A DNA stretch of 64,000 bases from Apricaphanius iberus (taxonomy: Eukaryota > Chordata > Actinopteri > Cyprinodontiformes > Aphaniidae). Position 1 is the first letter of the stretch; every line of letters starts with the position of its first letter. The stretch lies in contig JAPXFQ010001133.1 of the NCBI GenBank assembly GCA_028564705.1, positions 3,486,001 to 3,550,000 of the forward strand. The letters run 5' to 3'. The position numbers were made by a program, and so were the translations under genes. This document shows positions 37,101-48,764 of this stretch, piece after piece. The notes beneath the pieces were generated by a model, which worked only from the letters and a program-made list of their open reading frames with translations, searched no databases and was not told where the DNA came from.

Positions 37101-37265
37101 TCCATGTCTGTGCCGATTCCTGTAGGACGGATTGACGGTTCCTTACACCAGCTATCAATCACTTGCATGGGGAAACCTTTATTCCGACCTGCATGCTCGC
37201 ACACACAGAGGTGTGGGGACATAGGTGAGGACGGACATATCTTAAGCAGAGGTTATCATCATTAT
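34190..37265 (+). other. GC-rich, sense-strand G-rich 3' region of the LINE
   Basis: Base composition changes abruptly right after the ORF2 stop, from AT-rich to strongly GC-rich, and returns to AT-rich near 37260. The sense strand has far more G than C, with many runs of three to seven G, for example six runs within 34433-34472 and a dense cluster at 35091-35128. Long frames on both strands (up to 309 codons on the minus strand at 36229-37158) are Pro/Arg/Gly/Thr-rich, lack a domain, and are expected where AT-rich stop codons are rare. A short less GC-rich island at about 35515-35575 breaks the pattern. I interpret it as the element's 3' UTR, not as host CpG island or coding sequence, because it starts at the ORF2 stop. 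Sequence of this type follows related LINE copies in other fish genomes as I recall it. Confidence 0.65.
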
Positions 37266-37700
37266 TAGTTAGTTGTTCACAGGAGCTTACCAGAAACATT
37301 TATATTATGTTCATTAATCAATGCTTGTGTGTAGTGAATGTGTAATTCTTAGTTTATTCTACTAGATCCGAACTATTGGTTTGGTTCTGTACACGGTTGT
37401 CGTTTTTGTTTGTATTACCTGTTTTCTCTGCACGTCCAGGCCAAGGTGGAAGGGCACTGTGGATGTTTTCTTGGGTTTGTTCTTTGATTGCCCTCCCTTT
37501 CTTGTGTTTCGGTTCGTCACCTCTGTGGTCGGTTAGTTGGTTCATGTTACCTTCTTCCAGTTTCTTCTTGATGTTCAGTTTAATGTCCATGACGGTCAGG
37601 AAATTGAACCACAGTAATCACTATAAAGATGTTTATAAATTATTAAAGTGGCGTACTACAGCGAAGCTGTAATACTCTGCTTGGGAAAATAAAACTGTTG
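37266..37700 (+). other. AT-richer 3' end of the LINE
   Basis: After the GC-rich block the sequence returns to ordinary composition and ends in a region with 'gggaaaataaaa' at 37683-37694. No poly-A tail is obvious. The true end is uncertain and could lie anywhere from 37300 to 37700. A minus-strand frame at 37354-37590 is Lys/Asn/Glu-rich and has no known domain. Confidence 0.4.
37653..37675. other. Stem-loop 1 at the LINE 3' end
   Basis: TACAGC and GCTGTA pair around a GAA loop (37657-37671). The stem extends by three more pairs (GTA with TAC) across one C-A mismatch. It lies just before the putative 3' end of the LINE. Confidence 0.5.
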
Positions 37701-37713
37701 GGCTTGTACTTGG

Positions 37714-37736
37714 TACTCAGACACCAATTCTGAGTA
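37714..37736. other. Stem-loop 2 just beyond the LINE 3' end
   Basis: TACTCAGA at 37714-37721 is perfectly complementary to TCTGAGTA at 37729-37736, with a 7-base loop. It follows stem-loop 1 by 38 bp. Confidence 0.55.
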
Positions 37737-37739
37737 GCA

Positions 37740-38985
37740 TACTGCTAGACAGGACACGTTAAAAAAAATAGAAAAAAAATATGAAAATATGGAATATAAT
37801 TTTAATAATTAGGTAAACCAAACATTATCACACTCCCTTTGGAAAAACACACTGGTAAAGCCAGTTTTAATAAAGTATCCGTGACACTAAATTCTCAAAG
37901 AAGTAGATGCACAAACTGAAATTTAGTTCAAACCCAGTAGTAACTGTGTCGTACAAGGGGAGCTTTGACCAAGATTTTTCTCAGCTGAAGAACTTACTAA
38001 ATGTTGAACTGCTGGCAACAGTTCAAAAAACTGTTAAGGAGGCACATGCATGTCATGAGGCAAAATAATTGAAACAGTAGTGGTGTTGTTGCTGACCTGT
38101 CAATACAGCAACAGTTTGAAGCAGCGTATATAAAAACCACAAACTGGCAGTTGCATACTAGCTATGAAATAAGAAATCACAACAAATTTATCAAAGCTGC
38201 AATATCTAAATATCTAAACTGGTCAGAAAACTTTTAATACGATTAGATTATTGGCAACTCTTTCTGACAGGTCATGAGCACTGATATAGAAACATGGCCT
38301 GTTTGAAATTCTATTTAACAAATTTAAACTAACCTTGTTCTGCCATTTATCTGTGGGGTTTTGCTCTAATAAATGAGCTACACATGTTTCTAAAGGTAAT
38401 GGCTATATTTTTCAAGCCAATAATCGTTGAGTATAATACAACTCATTCAGATTTGTGTGACAGATCTGAATCACCAACAAATTATCAGAAAAATTAGAAG
38501 AGAAAAGAAAAGAAAGTTTCTTGTTCTAGGACTTGTTTAGGGCCAAACAAGTAGGTGACACCAGGGGCTGGAACTTGACCTACAAACCGCCTGTGAACCC
38601 CACACCTGCTTTAATACAAGAGCTCACACGGATACAAAGATAGGCATCAGTCCACACACAGACGTAGGAACCACAAATTCCATTACACTTCATTGCCCAC
38701 AACACCAGTTCTTTGATAGCTGCCAAAGGGAAACAATTTGATTGACCGGTAACACTTTCTGGTAGGCAAAACACTACTGCTTTGGAAGTGTTCACTCTTG
38801 TAGACTTTACCAAACAACTACAAACATCTTGCAAATGATTTAAAAGAGATTATCCTTAACACTTCAAAGGAGCATACAGGTAGACAGGTTGAAGGGGAGG
38901 CTAAAGATGACAGAAAGAAAAAGCTTAAATACGTGGATTAAAACAGGGCAACCAGAATAACAGACAAAAAGAAAAAAAATGATAA
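37740..38985. other. Non-coding sequence, no gene seen
   Basis: AT-rich sequence with only short chance frames, for example the minus-strand one at 38580-38834. Confidence 0.45.
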
Positions 38986-38987
38986 GA

Positions 38988-39235
38988 CTATAAGAAAAGG
39001 CAAGACAAGCGTATTTGTTTAGTACATTTCTCATATGTCATCATCAAAGTCAGCAAAAATACTTTTTTTAGCAGCAGCAGTTTGATAACTGCCTTTTTTA
39101 ACACCTGGGGAAGAACACCTGATAAAATTGATGAGTTCAGCATTTGAATCAGATTAGACACAATGACAGACACCTTCCTAAAGAGAAATGTAGCAATCTG
39201 TCTAGACAACAAAAGGAAGAGCTTAATTCCTTAAC
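38988..39235 (-). pseudogene. LINE RT N-terminal fragment
   Basis: A minus-strand frame contains 'VSNLIQMLNSSILSGVLPQVLKKAVIKLLLLKK', laid out like the segment before the RT fingers in CR1/L2-type LINEs ('..N.S...G..P..LK.A.I.PLLKK'). It stops shortly after. It ends a few tens of bases before the Tc1 element. No other part of this LINE copy is nearby. Confidence 0.6.
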
Positions 39236-39264
39236 TTTCTAAAGACTACCTCAAAATAGGTATA

Positions 39265-39477
39265 CAGACGTGGACAAAATTGTTGGTACCCTTCATTAAA
39301 TCAAAGAAAAACTCATAATGTTCACAGAAATAACTTTAATCTGACAAAAGTAATAATAAATAAAAATTATATAAATGTTGACCAATGAAAGTCAGACATT
39401 GCTTTTCATCCATGCTTCAACAGAATTATTTAAAAAATAAATGCATGAAACAGGCCTGGACAAAAATGATGGTACCC
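39265..39477. repeat. Tc1 left terminal inverted repeat
   Basis: Matches the right repeat at 210 of 213 positions as compared by eye. The three differences lie between 39300 and 39330. It contains outer and inner direct repeats about 190 bp apart. Confidence 0.93.
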
Positions 39478-39482
39478 ACAAC

Positions 39483-40585
<1,103 letters not shown>

Positions 40586-40656
40586 AGGATGCTGATTAGT
40601 GGACATACCTTGGATTAACATGTCCCTTTGGTCACATTATTTTCATTCTTTTCTAG

Positions 40657-40869
40657 GGGTACCATCATTTTTGTCCAGGCCTGTTTCATGCATTTATTTT
40701 TTAAATAATTCTGTTGAAGCATGGATGAAAAGCAATGTCTGACTTTCATTGGTCAACATTTATATAATTTTTATTTATTATTACTTTTGTCAGATTAAAG
40801 TTATTTCTTTGACCATTATGAGTTTTTCTTTTATTTAATGAAGGGTACCAACAATTTTGTCCACGTCTG
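40657..40869. repeat. Tc1 right terminal inverted repeat
   Basis: The reverse complement of 39265-39477 with three mismatches; the outer and inner direct repeats are both present. Confidence 0.93.
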
Positions 40870-40871
40870 TA

Positions 40872-43800
40872 TGTTGTTTTTCTTTTGTTTCTGTTATTTA
40901 AATATATTCATTATCATTGGTTCATTTAGTTTCTTTAAAACAACTTTAATGAATCTAACTAGAATATAATCTCCTTCGCGCATTCATAATACAAAGGTTT
41001 GTGGGATCCTGTAAAGAACTAAATTAATGTGTTGTGCAAAAACTAGCTCAAAATTTTGCTTAAATAGATTAAAGCTGAAATAATTCATGTTTATAGTTCA
41101 GCACCTAAAATGTTGAGGTATACTCACAGCCCCAACTTGAACTATCTGCATTTCATAATATATAAAATTTTTCTATGATAGTCTTTTACATGTTGTTTAA
41201 ATGTTGGACGGTAAAATCATTTATCAGTTAATATTATTTGCAACATCACTCAAATCAGTTTACTTCTACTGCTCAATTTTACATGTACTTTTTCAACATG
41301 GCTATAATTACAATACAAATGCTCTCATTCAAATGTACTTCCGCTGTTGTCAGAATGCATAAAAACGGTTAGAGACTTGTGATGCTTTAAGGTTCTAAAT
41401 GGCTGTGTTTTTGAAAAGGGGTTCCTTCCAAATAAGTTTTGATTTTATCTAAAAAAATGTAAGCTAACATACTTTCCGCATAAGTAATTTAAAGACAAGA
41501 TTTGCCCTAATATAGCAACTATTTTAACAAGTCTGACAGTTTTGGAAAATCTCAATTCAAATATTTTGATCTTAAACCAATCTTAAACCTCCTGAAAAGA
41601 ATGGGTATCAAGAAATATTTGAGAAATACTTTTTTCAAAGAAATTAGTGAGAAATCTAGAAACCTTTTCTGCTGTCATTAATGACTTGGAGCATGAAACC
41701 CCCTTTTTTGTTTAGCAAAACACTCGCAGGCAACCGAGGCATTATGTATCGTCCATCCGAACTGCAAAGAGCACAGGAGATGTTCACTGTTTTACATCTA
41801 CAAAGTGAGTGTGTATGAGATAAGCCATTGTAAAAAATGTAAGAACTTTAGCCACTTCTAACTTTGTTTTTTAAGTGTTTGGTTTTGTTTATTTTATCTG
41901 TGACATATGTTAGCTACCACCAGGGAAGTTTATATCTCCGGCAGCCCCCTTACATCCTGAGCTATTATCAACCATTACCTCTATCTGTATATTTATGTCT
42001 ATATTTGTAAAATCAACAGCAATATGTATTATTTTAGGATTGGGTTGTGTTTGAAAAAGAAGAAGGTCAGACAAAAGAAGTACAACATTGTTAAAATGAG
42101 ATGGGGGAGGTGATGCAAGCAATGCCAGTGTCAGACTAGTGGTTGTGAAGCATGATGGTCTACTTGGGGTGAGTGGCGCAGTGGGATAAGAGCGTGGGGA
42201 GTTCATGCCCCCGTCAGGCCCTTTTCACACTGCATAAACAAAGAGATTACAGTGAGAAGGGGCTCTGTGTTGCTAACAAGCGAGGGTACTCCCACACACC
42301 CATTTAAACACAGGCACATAATCACATATAGATTTCAGATGTTCACATACACACAGATTAGCACACTCAAATCTATTTTAATATATTTTAAATTACCAAT
42401 AAGCATAACAGATTTATGCAAACAATGATGCTCCCAAAAACACAATGTCAATATAATGAAGACACACATGCAACTAAAAAGAAACATCACAACACTGTGG
42501 CGCCACCTGTCTCCTCTTCACCAATTAATGAGCTCCCGGCTCCCGGGATGCTACAACAGGGTAGCAATTAGCAGGGGGATAAGGGGGGAGTCCAAAATGA
42601 GGGAGAAAACAGATAGTGGGGGGAGGGAGGTCAGTAAGGCTGCATGGAGAACGGATAGAAATATAGAAAACAGAAGGTTTAACATGTTGGCATTTATAGA
42701 ACCAGAAAAATAAAGTAGAAACATTTGTTATAATTGTAAGCAAATGTTTGAAACTATTAGCTTAAAAGAAATACTTATTCCATTGTGAGAACAACAAAAA
42801 ATAAGATATGTCCCTCTTTAATAACACATCATGTTTATTCAAACTATACATAACAGTCATGTGGAATATTAATAAACTGAAAAAAGTGGGAAGGCTTTAA
42901 GCGATCATAGAGTACATATGTTTGTAACTGAGGCTGTCTGTTAGTTTGCACATGCCGTTTATTTTTCCATCCATCACAAATTCCCTAACTCTGTCTCCTT
43001 CCTTCTATCATTCAGTCAATCTTTGCTTCCTGTTTTTGCTTAAATACATGCACACACATTCTTTTGTTTGCCACCCGATAACAGGGAGTTATTCATACTG
43101 TCTCCCGACCCCCCCCGACCCTTGAACTCTGAGACCTAAATACGGAACAAGAACTGAAAGACTGGTCACGCATTTGCTGGCAGTCATTATATACACACAC
43201 AGACACTGAAAAGCCAAAAAGGTCGACCTTATCTCGTTTTAAATGGGTATTAAACTACACTTTAAGACATAAGAAAATAAGAAAATAAAAAGCTATACTG
43301 CAGAACCTCTCAAAATTTTTTTCATTCCTCCAATAATTAAAGATATAGAGAAAAATACTAAAACTAAACACTGTCTGCATATTTACAGAATTGCCATTTA
43401 CCCTATAAGCCAACATGTCTACAACAATTCCATTGTATAATAATTAGAATTAGAATTTAGGTCAACTGCACTTTTAGGTCCTCAACAGTTAGTAGCAGAT
43501 TTTAGTAGTTTATTGTTTAAACACACTTAATCTATTGAGAAAAGAAATAGATTAGTTTTAAATACACCAACAACAACAACAAAAAATCATAGGAAAAATT
43601 GAATAGAATAGAAACATGTTCAGTGTCCCATAGAGGGGAAATTCAGGTGTAACAGCAGCAAAGAGACGGGCAGTCAGAGCATATAGATTCACACAAGAAA
43701 ATGAAAAAAAAAAGGAATCAAAACATTTATACAGTGTGCAGTAAGGACAGGTTAGAAACAATAAAAATAGTTTGAATTTATTAAAAATAATGGCATAGTC

Positions 43801-44230
43801 AAATTCAAGAAATGTGCAATTGAGCAGGATAATTTAGAAATATATAAAGCCACATACTGATGTGCATATGAATTTGTCCATTAAAAAGCAACTATTTACA
43901 AGAAGTGAGAAATAAAAAGTGTGCAAACAACATACAGTAGATGTTCATATACCTGAAAGAATGTGTTTTGAAATGCAAAAAACATAGTAATCACAGCAAG
44001 TATATTAATATTCACTGAGTTTGTTGAGAACAGCATGGTTATAGTGTAACAGCTGCTGGCAAGAAGGACCTAACTAGGACCTCCTTCATGCACCTAGGGT
44101 TCAACAGTCTGTCACTAAAGATATGTCTATAAAAGCTCTAAAATTATTTATTATTATTTTTTGCAAAATCACTTGAAGTTGTGTTATCTATTTTTTTTAA
44201 AGGCAGATGCTGTGATTTTTCAAAAAACAT
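40872..44230. other. AT-rich non-coding sequence, no gene seen
   Basis: Only short chance frames occur, for example 41910-42206 on the minus strand and 42456-42713. A G-rich patch lies at 42570-42625 and a C-run at 43110. No domain or bounded element was recognised. Confidence 0.45.
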
Positions 44231-44235
44231 TGAAG

Positions 44236-44302
44236 GACAGGGGTGGCAAAATCCAGTCCTCAATGACTAAAATTCTTTACATTTTAGATGCATCCCTGCA
44301 TG
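44236..44302 (+). repeat. hAT-type MITE end fragment
   Basis: The phrases 'caggggtggcaaaatccagtcctc' and 'attttagatgcatccctg' follow the order of a conserved end of non-autonomous hAT elements in fish ('caggggtg..aactcc..gtcctc', then 'ttttagatg..tccctg'). The other end is missing. Confidence 0.45.
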
Positions 44303-44689
44303 GCTGGAACTAGCCGTTTGGGTGCCCTAAGCAAAAAAGAACTATACCACAGTATCATCTCTCTATTTATTATTAGTAATGTGTCTTAATAAATACTATA
44401 TGTAAGTACAAAAACCTGCTTAATATTTACATAATATAAAATACTCAACACAGGAACTTCAACTTCTTATTCTACAAAACTATGTAACAGACTTACACAT
44501 GCATCAGTATTTAGCAGAAGCTACAAACCTGATGGCTGATCTTGTGCACTTAAATTCCTTGTGAATGACTGAACTGAATTTTTATCCTTGGCTTGGTTTC
44601 CTCTTTGTATGTACTTGTACATTGAGCCTGCATGCAAAAACTCAAACAAAATTTGTCATATTCGTTTTAAACTGAAAAACATTTTTAAA

Positions 44690-44968
44690 CCATCCATCCA
44701 TTTTCATCCATCTGTCAACGGGCGAGAGGCAAGGACAGGTCGCCAGTCCATCACAGGTCTGGCCAAACAGGACAAACAACCATGCACACACTCACACCTA
44801 AGGACTATTTAGAGATCAATTAACCTGACAGTCATGCCATGCATGCGCCTACGCATGCACAGGTAGAACATGCAAACTGCATGCAGAAAGACCCTGGGCT
44901 GGGATACGAACCCACAGCCTTCTTGCTGCAAGGCAACTGTGCTAACCACTGCGCCACCGTGCAGCTCA
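44690..44968 (-). repeat. tRNA-headed SINE, second family
   Basis: On the minus strand the head reads 'gcacggtggcgcagtggtta', with an A-box-like TGGCGCAGTGG (44946-44956), and 'gggttcgtatccc' as B box (44901-44913), 33 bases apart, as in tRNA-derived polymerase III promoters. The body continues with 'tgcatgttctacctgtgca' and 'ttaggtgtgagtgtgtgcat', and ends with the 'ggatggatgg' stretch. It is close to full length and moderately diverged. The 'CATCCATC' end in the plus orientation is at 44693. Confidence 0.7.
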
Positions 44969-46320
44969 GCATTTTTAAACCATGGTAAAAAAATTGGAAT
45001 ACATTATTTGTAGGTTCATGTTGGCATGTGACGTGACCAAATTAAAACTATTTAACTTTTATCAAGAAGAACTAGAGAGGCACAACATAAACATTATGTA
45101 CACAAGTAGAAAACTCTGAAAATGAAGAGAGGAGATTAGCATAACTAAGATATGTTTTTTCTTCAAATTACACCATCAGCAGCAGATGATCCCCTTGGCC
45201 TGTATGTTTCGAAAATATCAACATAGAGTAAATACTTAATTTCAAAAACATTTGTCTAATTTGGCATATTAAATCTGAGTTACAAATGGGACAAATATTT
45301 AATCATGTTAAATCATGTCTATAGAGTTAACTCATGATTAAAATAAACAACTACAGATTTTTTTTAAATGTTCTTACTTTACCTTTACAGTGGTTTTTTT
45401 TAATTTTTTTATTTTATAATCGTTATTTAAGCATTTGGGTGGACAAATATGATTTATTTATTTATTTCTGTTTCAAAAGAACACAGACATCTGGCATCAC
45501 ATAAAGAACTTTTTTTCTTGAGGAAGATTAATTTGGAGGAACTTAATAAAGCAAAAAAAACGTTTTATTAAAATACAAATTTAATTACTTAATCATAAAA
45601 AAATATAAGATATATTATGTGATTCTAACTTGTAAGGTTTAAGCTACTTTGGCTTGCTACACACAGAAGGCAGGTGTGGGGTCAAAGGTTCGGTCAGCGG
45701 CCTTGGTCCATCTCCCAAATATAGAGAATCCACTATTCAGGGATCCTTAGGTTCACTGCAGCTTCTCGTATAACCACCACAGACCTTTTATGTATAGAGA
45801 AACCATGAATACTGAACACACAAAACAGCCATTCATTCCTCCATGCATTCTCGCTCCTTTATCAAAAGTCTTGAATACATCAATGGAAGTTTATGTTCAA
45901 ATTCAGCAACAACTTTACACAAACTTAATCGGATGTATAATGTGGAATGCATTCTGTTCTGTGATCAGGTCTTCAAGATGTTCATCCTGTTGCCAGGAAA
46001 CATGAATGCCTGTTTCCTCTCTTGCCTCACAATCTAACCAGTCACCCACATCAACTTCTTAGCTATTTGCCCTTTCTTACAAAATCTCTCCCTATCACTG
46101 TCTCCCTGAGAAAACACTATTTACAGTGTCCATGCATCATATAACAGAGGACTTGTTCTAAACACTGAAACATTGCACTCACTCTTTGACCTCTGAACTT
46201 CGCACTCCAAAGAAGTTGTGACACATATAAACACGTATTTACACGCATATGTGAAAGGGCTCTTTGTTTTGAAGTACCCACAGACTGATCCATGTTTTAT
46301 TTCATAAAACCATTTATTAG
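44969..46320. other. AT-rich non-coding sequence, no gene seen
   Basis: Poly-T/A-rich sequence around 45360-45420 and short chance frames near 45790-46040. No known element was recognised. Confidence 0.45.
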
Positions 46321-46322
46321 AA

Positions 46323-47131
46323 CAGAGGTCCTTAAACCCTGGGCACCAGACTGGTACCGGGTACTGGGCAGCGGGCTGCACCTAAAGAAAAAGTAACCTG
46401 CAATGTTTCCTTTTTATTTATTATCCAAGTAAGCATGATATTTTATTTTGAAAAATTACTTGCCCCCCTCCGTTGCATCAGGCTATAACTCACTCTTGAC
46501 AGATGTCAAGACAATTGCCACGGACACCTGATACATGACCGCTAAAAACAAACCTACAAGCTAGCAAAGTGATTTACAAACAAAGGTGTCTGAAAATAAT
46601 CTTTACAAAAGGAGAAGGTCTAGTGAAGAGATGGAAAAAGAACCTACAACTTGCAAGAAAAAGAAAGCTACATTTAGCAGACTCTATAAGGAGCCCTACT
46701 TCATTAATGGAATTATCGTTGTTCCAAGCCCGCTCTGTAGCAATCGGAGCTTTGTGTTAAGGCTATGAAGCCCTTAGAAGGGACCAGGACGGACCGTCTC
46801 CTTATAGAGAAACAGCCACTGGGCTGCTGCTGATTCAGTGTTGTGGTAAGTTGTATTTTTCATGCTCTTCATATTTGTTTTTGTGATTAATTTTTTTTAA
46901 AGGCATGTTAAAAGTTTAACACAGTAACGATGGAGCACTATGGATATCACTTATCTGCTGTGGGTAATGACGTTACGAGCACACACTGGATTTACATTTA
47001 TTATTGTGTTTAAAAATAACCCTGTTTTTTATGCTGGTTTTTATTTTGTTGCATTTATCGCTGGTCCATGTGACTATTGCCTGAAGTTAAACCGTTCTGT
47101 TGGAAAAAATAAAGAAGGTTGGTAACCACTG
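46323..47131 (+). mobile_element. Internally deleted hAT element (Buster/ZBED-like)
   Basis: The left end CAGAGGTCCTTAAACC and the right end, reverse-complemented, CAGTGGTTACCAACC resemble the paired ends of hAT elements of the type 'CAGRGGTCCCCAACC'. The flanks 'tattagaa' and 'gcttagat' share five of eight bases, a possible decayed target duplication. Inside, a short stretch encodes a transposase N-terminus (see the next entry), but the rest of the roughly 2-kb gene is missing, so this is an internally deleted copy of about 0.8 kb. Confidence 0.6.
46586..46800 (+). pseudogene. hAT transposase N-terminal fragment (BED-type zinc finger)
   Basis: The frame from 46586 reads 'KRRRSSEEMEKEPTTCKKKK', then 'FSRLYKEPYFINGIIV' and 'SPLCSNRSFVLRL', followed after a stop by 'AMKPL' in shifted position. 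This is the order seen at the start of Buster/ZBED5-like hAT proteins in fish ('KRK..', basic run, '..Y..SY...GF', cysteine pair, 'AMKPSKL'). The second cysteine of the expected pair is not obvious, and the frame breaks at once afterwards. It is a relic. Confidence 0.5.
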
Positions 47132-47727
47132 GCTTAGATGAAGAAAAAAATCAATGATAAGAACTGCCATTAATAGTGCTACTATTTTTTTAAATGTATA
47201 CTTTAGTTTCTTAACATCCCATTTTAATAGTTTACCTGCCATACATACTAGTAAACTCTGTCTCATCACTACTGTACAACCCAATGTCTACAGTTTTCCT
47301 TATTTTCCCTCCTGGGGGTAAAGCGAATCACTGCCAGGGGAAAATAAATCATGCACTTGGATTAAATACTCTTCAAATCTCAGTCAATATAGAGTTAAAT
47401 ATCATTGCACCAAGATGTTCCAGTTTACCAAGATGCATTTTGTTTTGAACATTTTAGATATGTGCTACCAAAAAAATCAGCAAACTAGGAGATTTTCCAC
47501 AAATATCTTTTAATAACCCTCTACAGAAAAATCTGGGATTGGGTTAATCTGTGAATTCTGAATAGTAAAAAAGGGGCACGTCCACTGTACTTGCATCACA
47601 AAAGTCAATTCAGAGTGTAGAGCTCACCCTTTGATGCTTAAGTAAGGAAATTTGCTCTTGCAATTAAAGAGTAACTGAATCCCATGAAAAAGGGTTATCC
47701 CGCTTCCAGACAACATTTTAAAAAATC
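47132..47727. other. Non-coding sequence, no gene seen
   Basis: AT-rich sequence without recognised coding or repeat structure. Confidence 0.45.
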
Positions 47728-48072
47728 TTGCAAAGTGGGAAGGGCCAGGAGGGGCGTGCCCAATTGTGGAGGATGAGCAGAGGGGGAAACGCGGGGGTGT
47801 GGTCAGGAAGACAGTTACAACTGAGCCCGCGGCTTGAACTGCTATGGCATGGGGCTGCTGAGCTCCATAAAGCTTTCTTTAACTCCGGTAAAGGGAGAAA
47901 TCATGATTTCTCTTCTCAGCCGGCACCGGAGGTACAGGGAGACTTTATGGAGCCCAGTGGCTATGAGCCGTATCGATTTGACCCACAGGCTCAGGAAGCT
48001 GAGTCAGCGCTGCCCGATATCGAAAGCCAGGAGGGACATTTACACATGAAATTTCGTGTCTTTCACATTTAA
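47728..48072 (+). pseudogene. Short ORF with P2X7-like tail motif, uncertain
   Basis: An open frame of 114 codons in a GC-richer patch. Its second half, 'DFMEPSGYEPYRFDPQAQEA' and following acidic residues, resembles the 'PYQFEP' phrase that opens the cytoplasmic tail domain of P2X7-like proteins, which are present in many copies in fish genomes. The cysteine- and histidine-rich zinc-binding part that should follow is absent; the frame ends in 'FRVFHI'. The first half, rich in Gly, Arg and Gln, shows no known domain. It is either a truncated relic or a chance frame. No splice sites were assigned. Confidence 0.25.
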
Positions 48073-48517
48073 ACAACGCGCAAACAACACGTAAACAACA
48101 TGTACATTGCGCTTAAAAGTAACTGAGGCAACACTTCACTACTCTGAATAAATTAAACATCATATCAGGCACTTTTAATGTTTAGATTATTAGATCATGC
48201 CGCGGCCAGGTGCACCTCCCCATCCTCTTCCCTACACCGCATCTTGCAGTAGCAGCAGTCCATCGGTCCTTTCACTATACTGACAACCTGACATGAAAGA
48301 TGGGATTGAACTTGGTCAAAACAAGTCTGACAATACTGAGAAAGAACAGGACAGATGGTGATAGTGTGTAAAGCTTAGTTTGTGATGAAAATCAGATTAA
48401 AGTGGAAGAAGCTAATCACATTCTGCATTTAGACAAGACCATGCCTGTGAAGTAGAGAGTGGAAAAGATGCACAGCTCTTAGCCAACCATAAATTCAAAT
48501 GCAGTAGCCACACTTTA
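48073..48517. other. Non-coding sequence, no gene seen
   Basis: No coding or repeat signal was recognised. Confidence 0.45.
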
Positions 48518-48761
48518 GGGGCGACTGTGGCTCGGTGGTAGAGTAGTTGGCTTGCAATCGGAGGGTCGTAGGTTCAATTCCAGCTTCCTCCAGTCACGTG
48601 TGGATGTGCCCCTGGGCAAGGCACTTAACCCCCAAATTCTACATTGTCCTACCATGCCATGTTGGGTGTCAGTGTGTGAATGGGTGAATGTGGCTTCAAT
48701 GTAAAGCACTTTGAGTGGTCAGTAAGACTAGAAAAGCACTATATAAGTTCAGTCCATTTAC
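48518..48761 (+). repeat. tRNA-headed SINE, first family, complete-looking
   Basis: The head 'gggcgactgtggctcggtgg' has an A-box match TGGCTCGGTGG (48528-48538) and a B box 'ggttcaattcc' (48571-48581), 32 bases apart, a tRNA-like polymerase III promoter. The body contains 'cccctgggcaaggcactta', and the tail 'aaagcactttgagtggtc' and 'agcactatataagttcagtc'. Other copies of the family lie at 24741 and, on the minus strand, at 25040. It is the best-preserved copy in the window. Confidence 0.75.
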
Positions 48762-48764
48762 ACA

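Larger units (their letters stand above)
29011..37690 (+). mobile_element. L1-group (Tx1-like) LINE with long GC-rich 3' region
   Basis: A plus-strand non-LTR retrotransposon of about 8.7 kb: 5' UTR (29011-29251), intact ORF1 (29252-30037), pyrimidine-rich inter-ORF spacer (30038-30440), ORF2 with endonuclease, RT and C-terminal cysteine motif broken by three frameshifts (30441-34189), and a roughly 3.5-kb 3' region, of which 3.1 kb is extremely GC-rich and G-rich on the sense strand. The presence of an ORF1 with coiled coil and RRM plus an AP-type endonuclease places it in the L1 group. The ORF2 sequence and CCHC-like tail suggest the Tx1-like branch known from fish and amphibians, but that assignment is by eye. 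No target-site duplication was found, so both outer limits are approximate. Confidence 0.8.

Noticed and set aside
34190..37265. A host CpG island or rRNA-like GC-rich gene
   Set aside because: The block starts at the LINE ORF2 stop codon and has strong G-over-C skew, unlike a CpG island. No rRNA-like conserved phrase was recognised.
34186..37268. Many long open frames on both strands (up to 309 codons), resembling proline- or glycine-rich proteins
   Set aside because: They all sit in the GC-rich LINE 3' block, where stop codons are rare. They overlap one another in several frames and have no domain.
42165..42230. A tRNA-like SINE head ('gagtggcgcagtgggataag')
   Set aside because: Only an A-box-like phrase is present; no B box and no SINE body follow.
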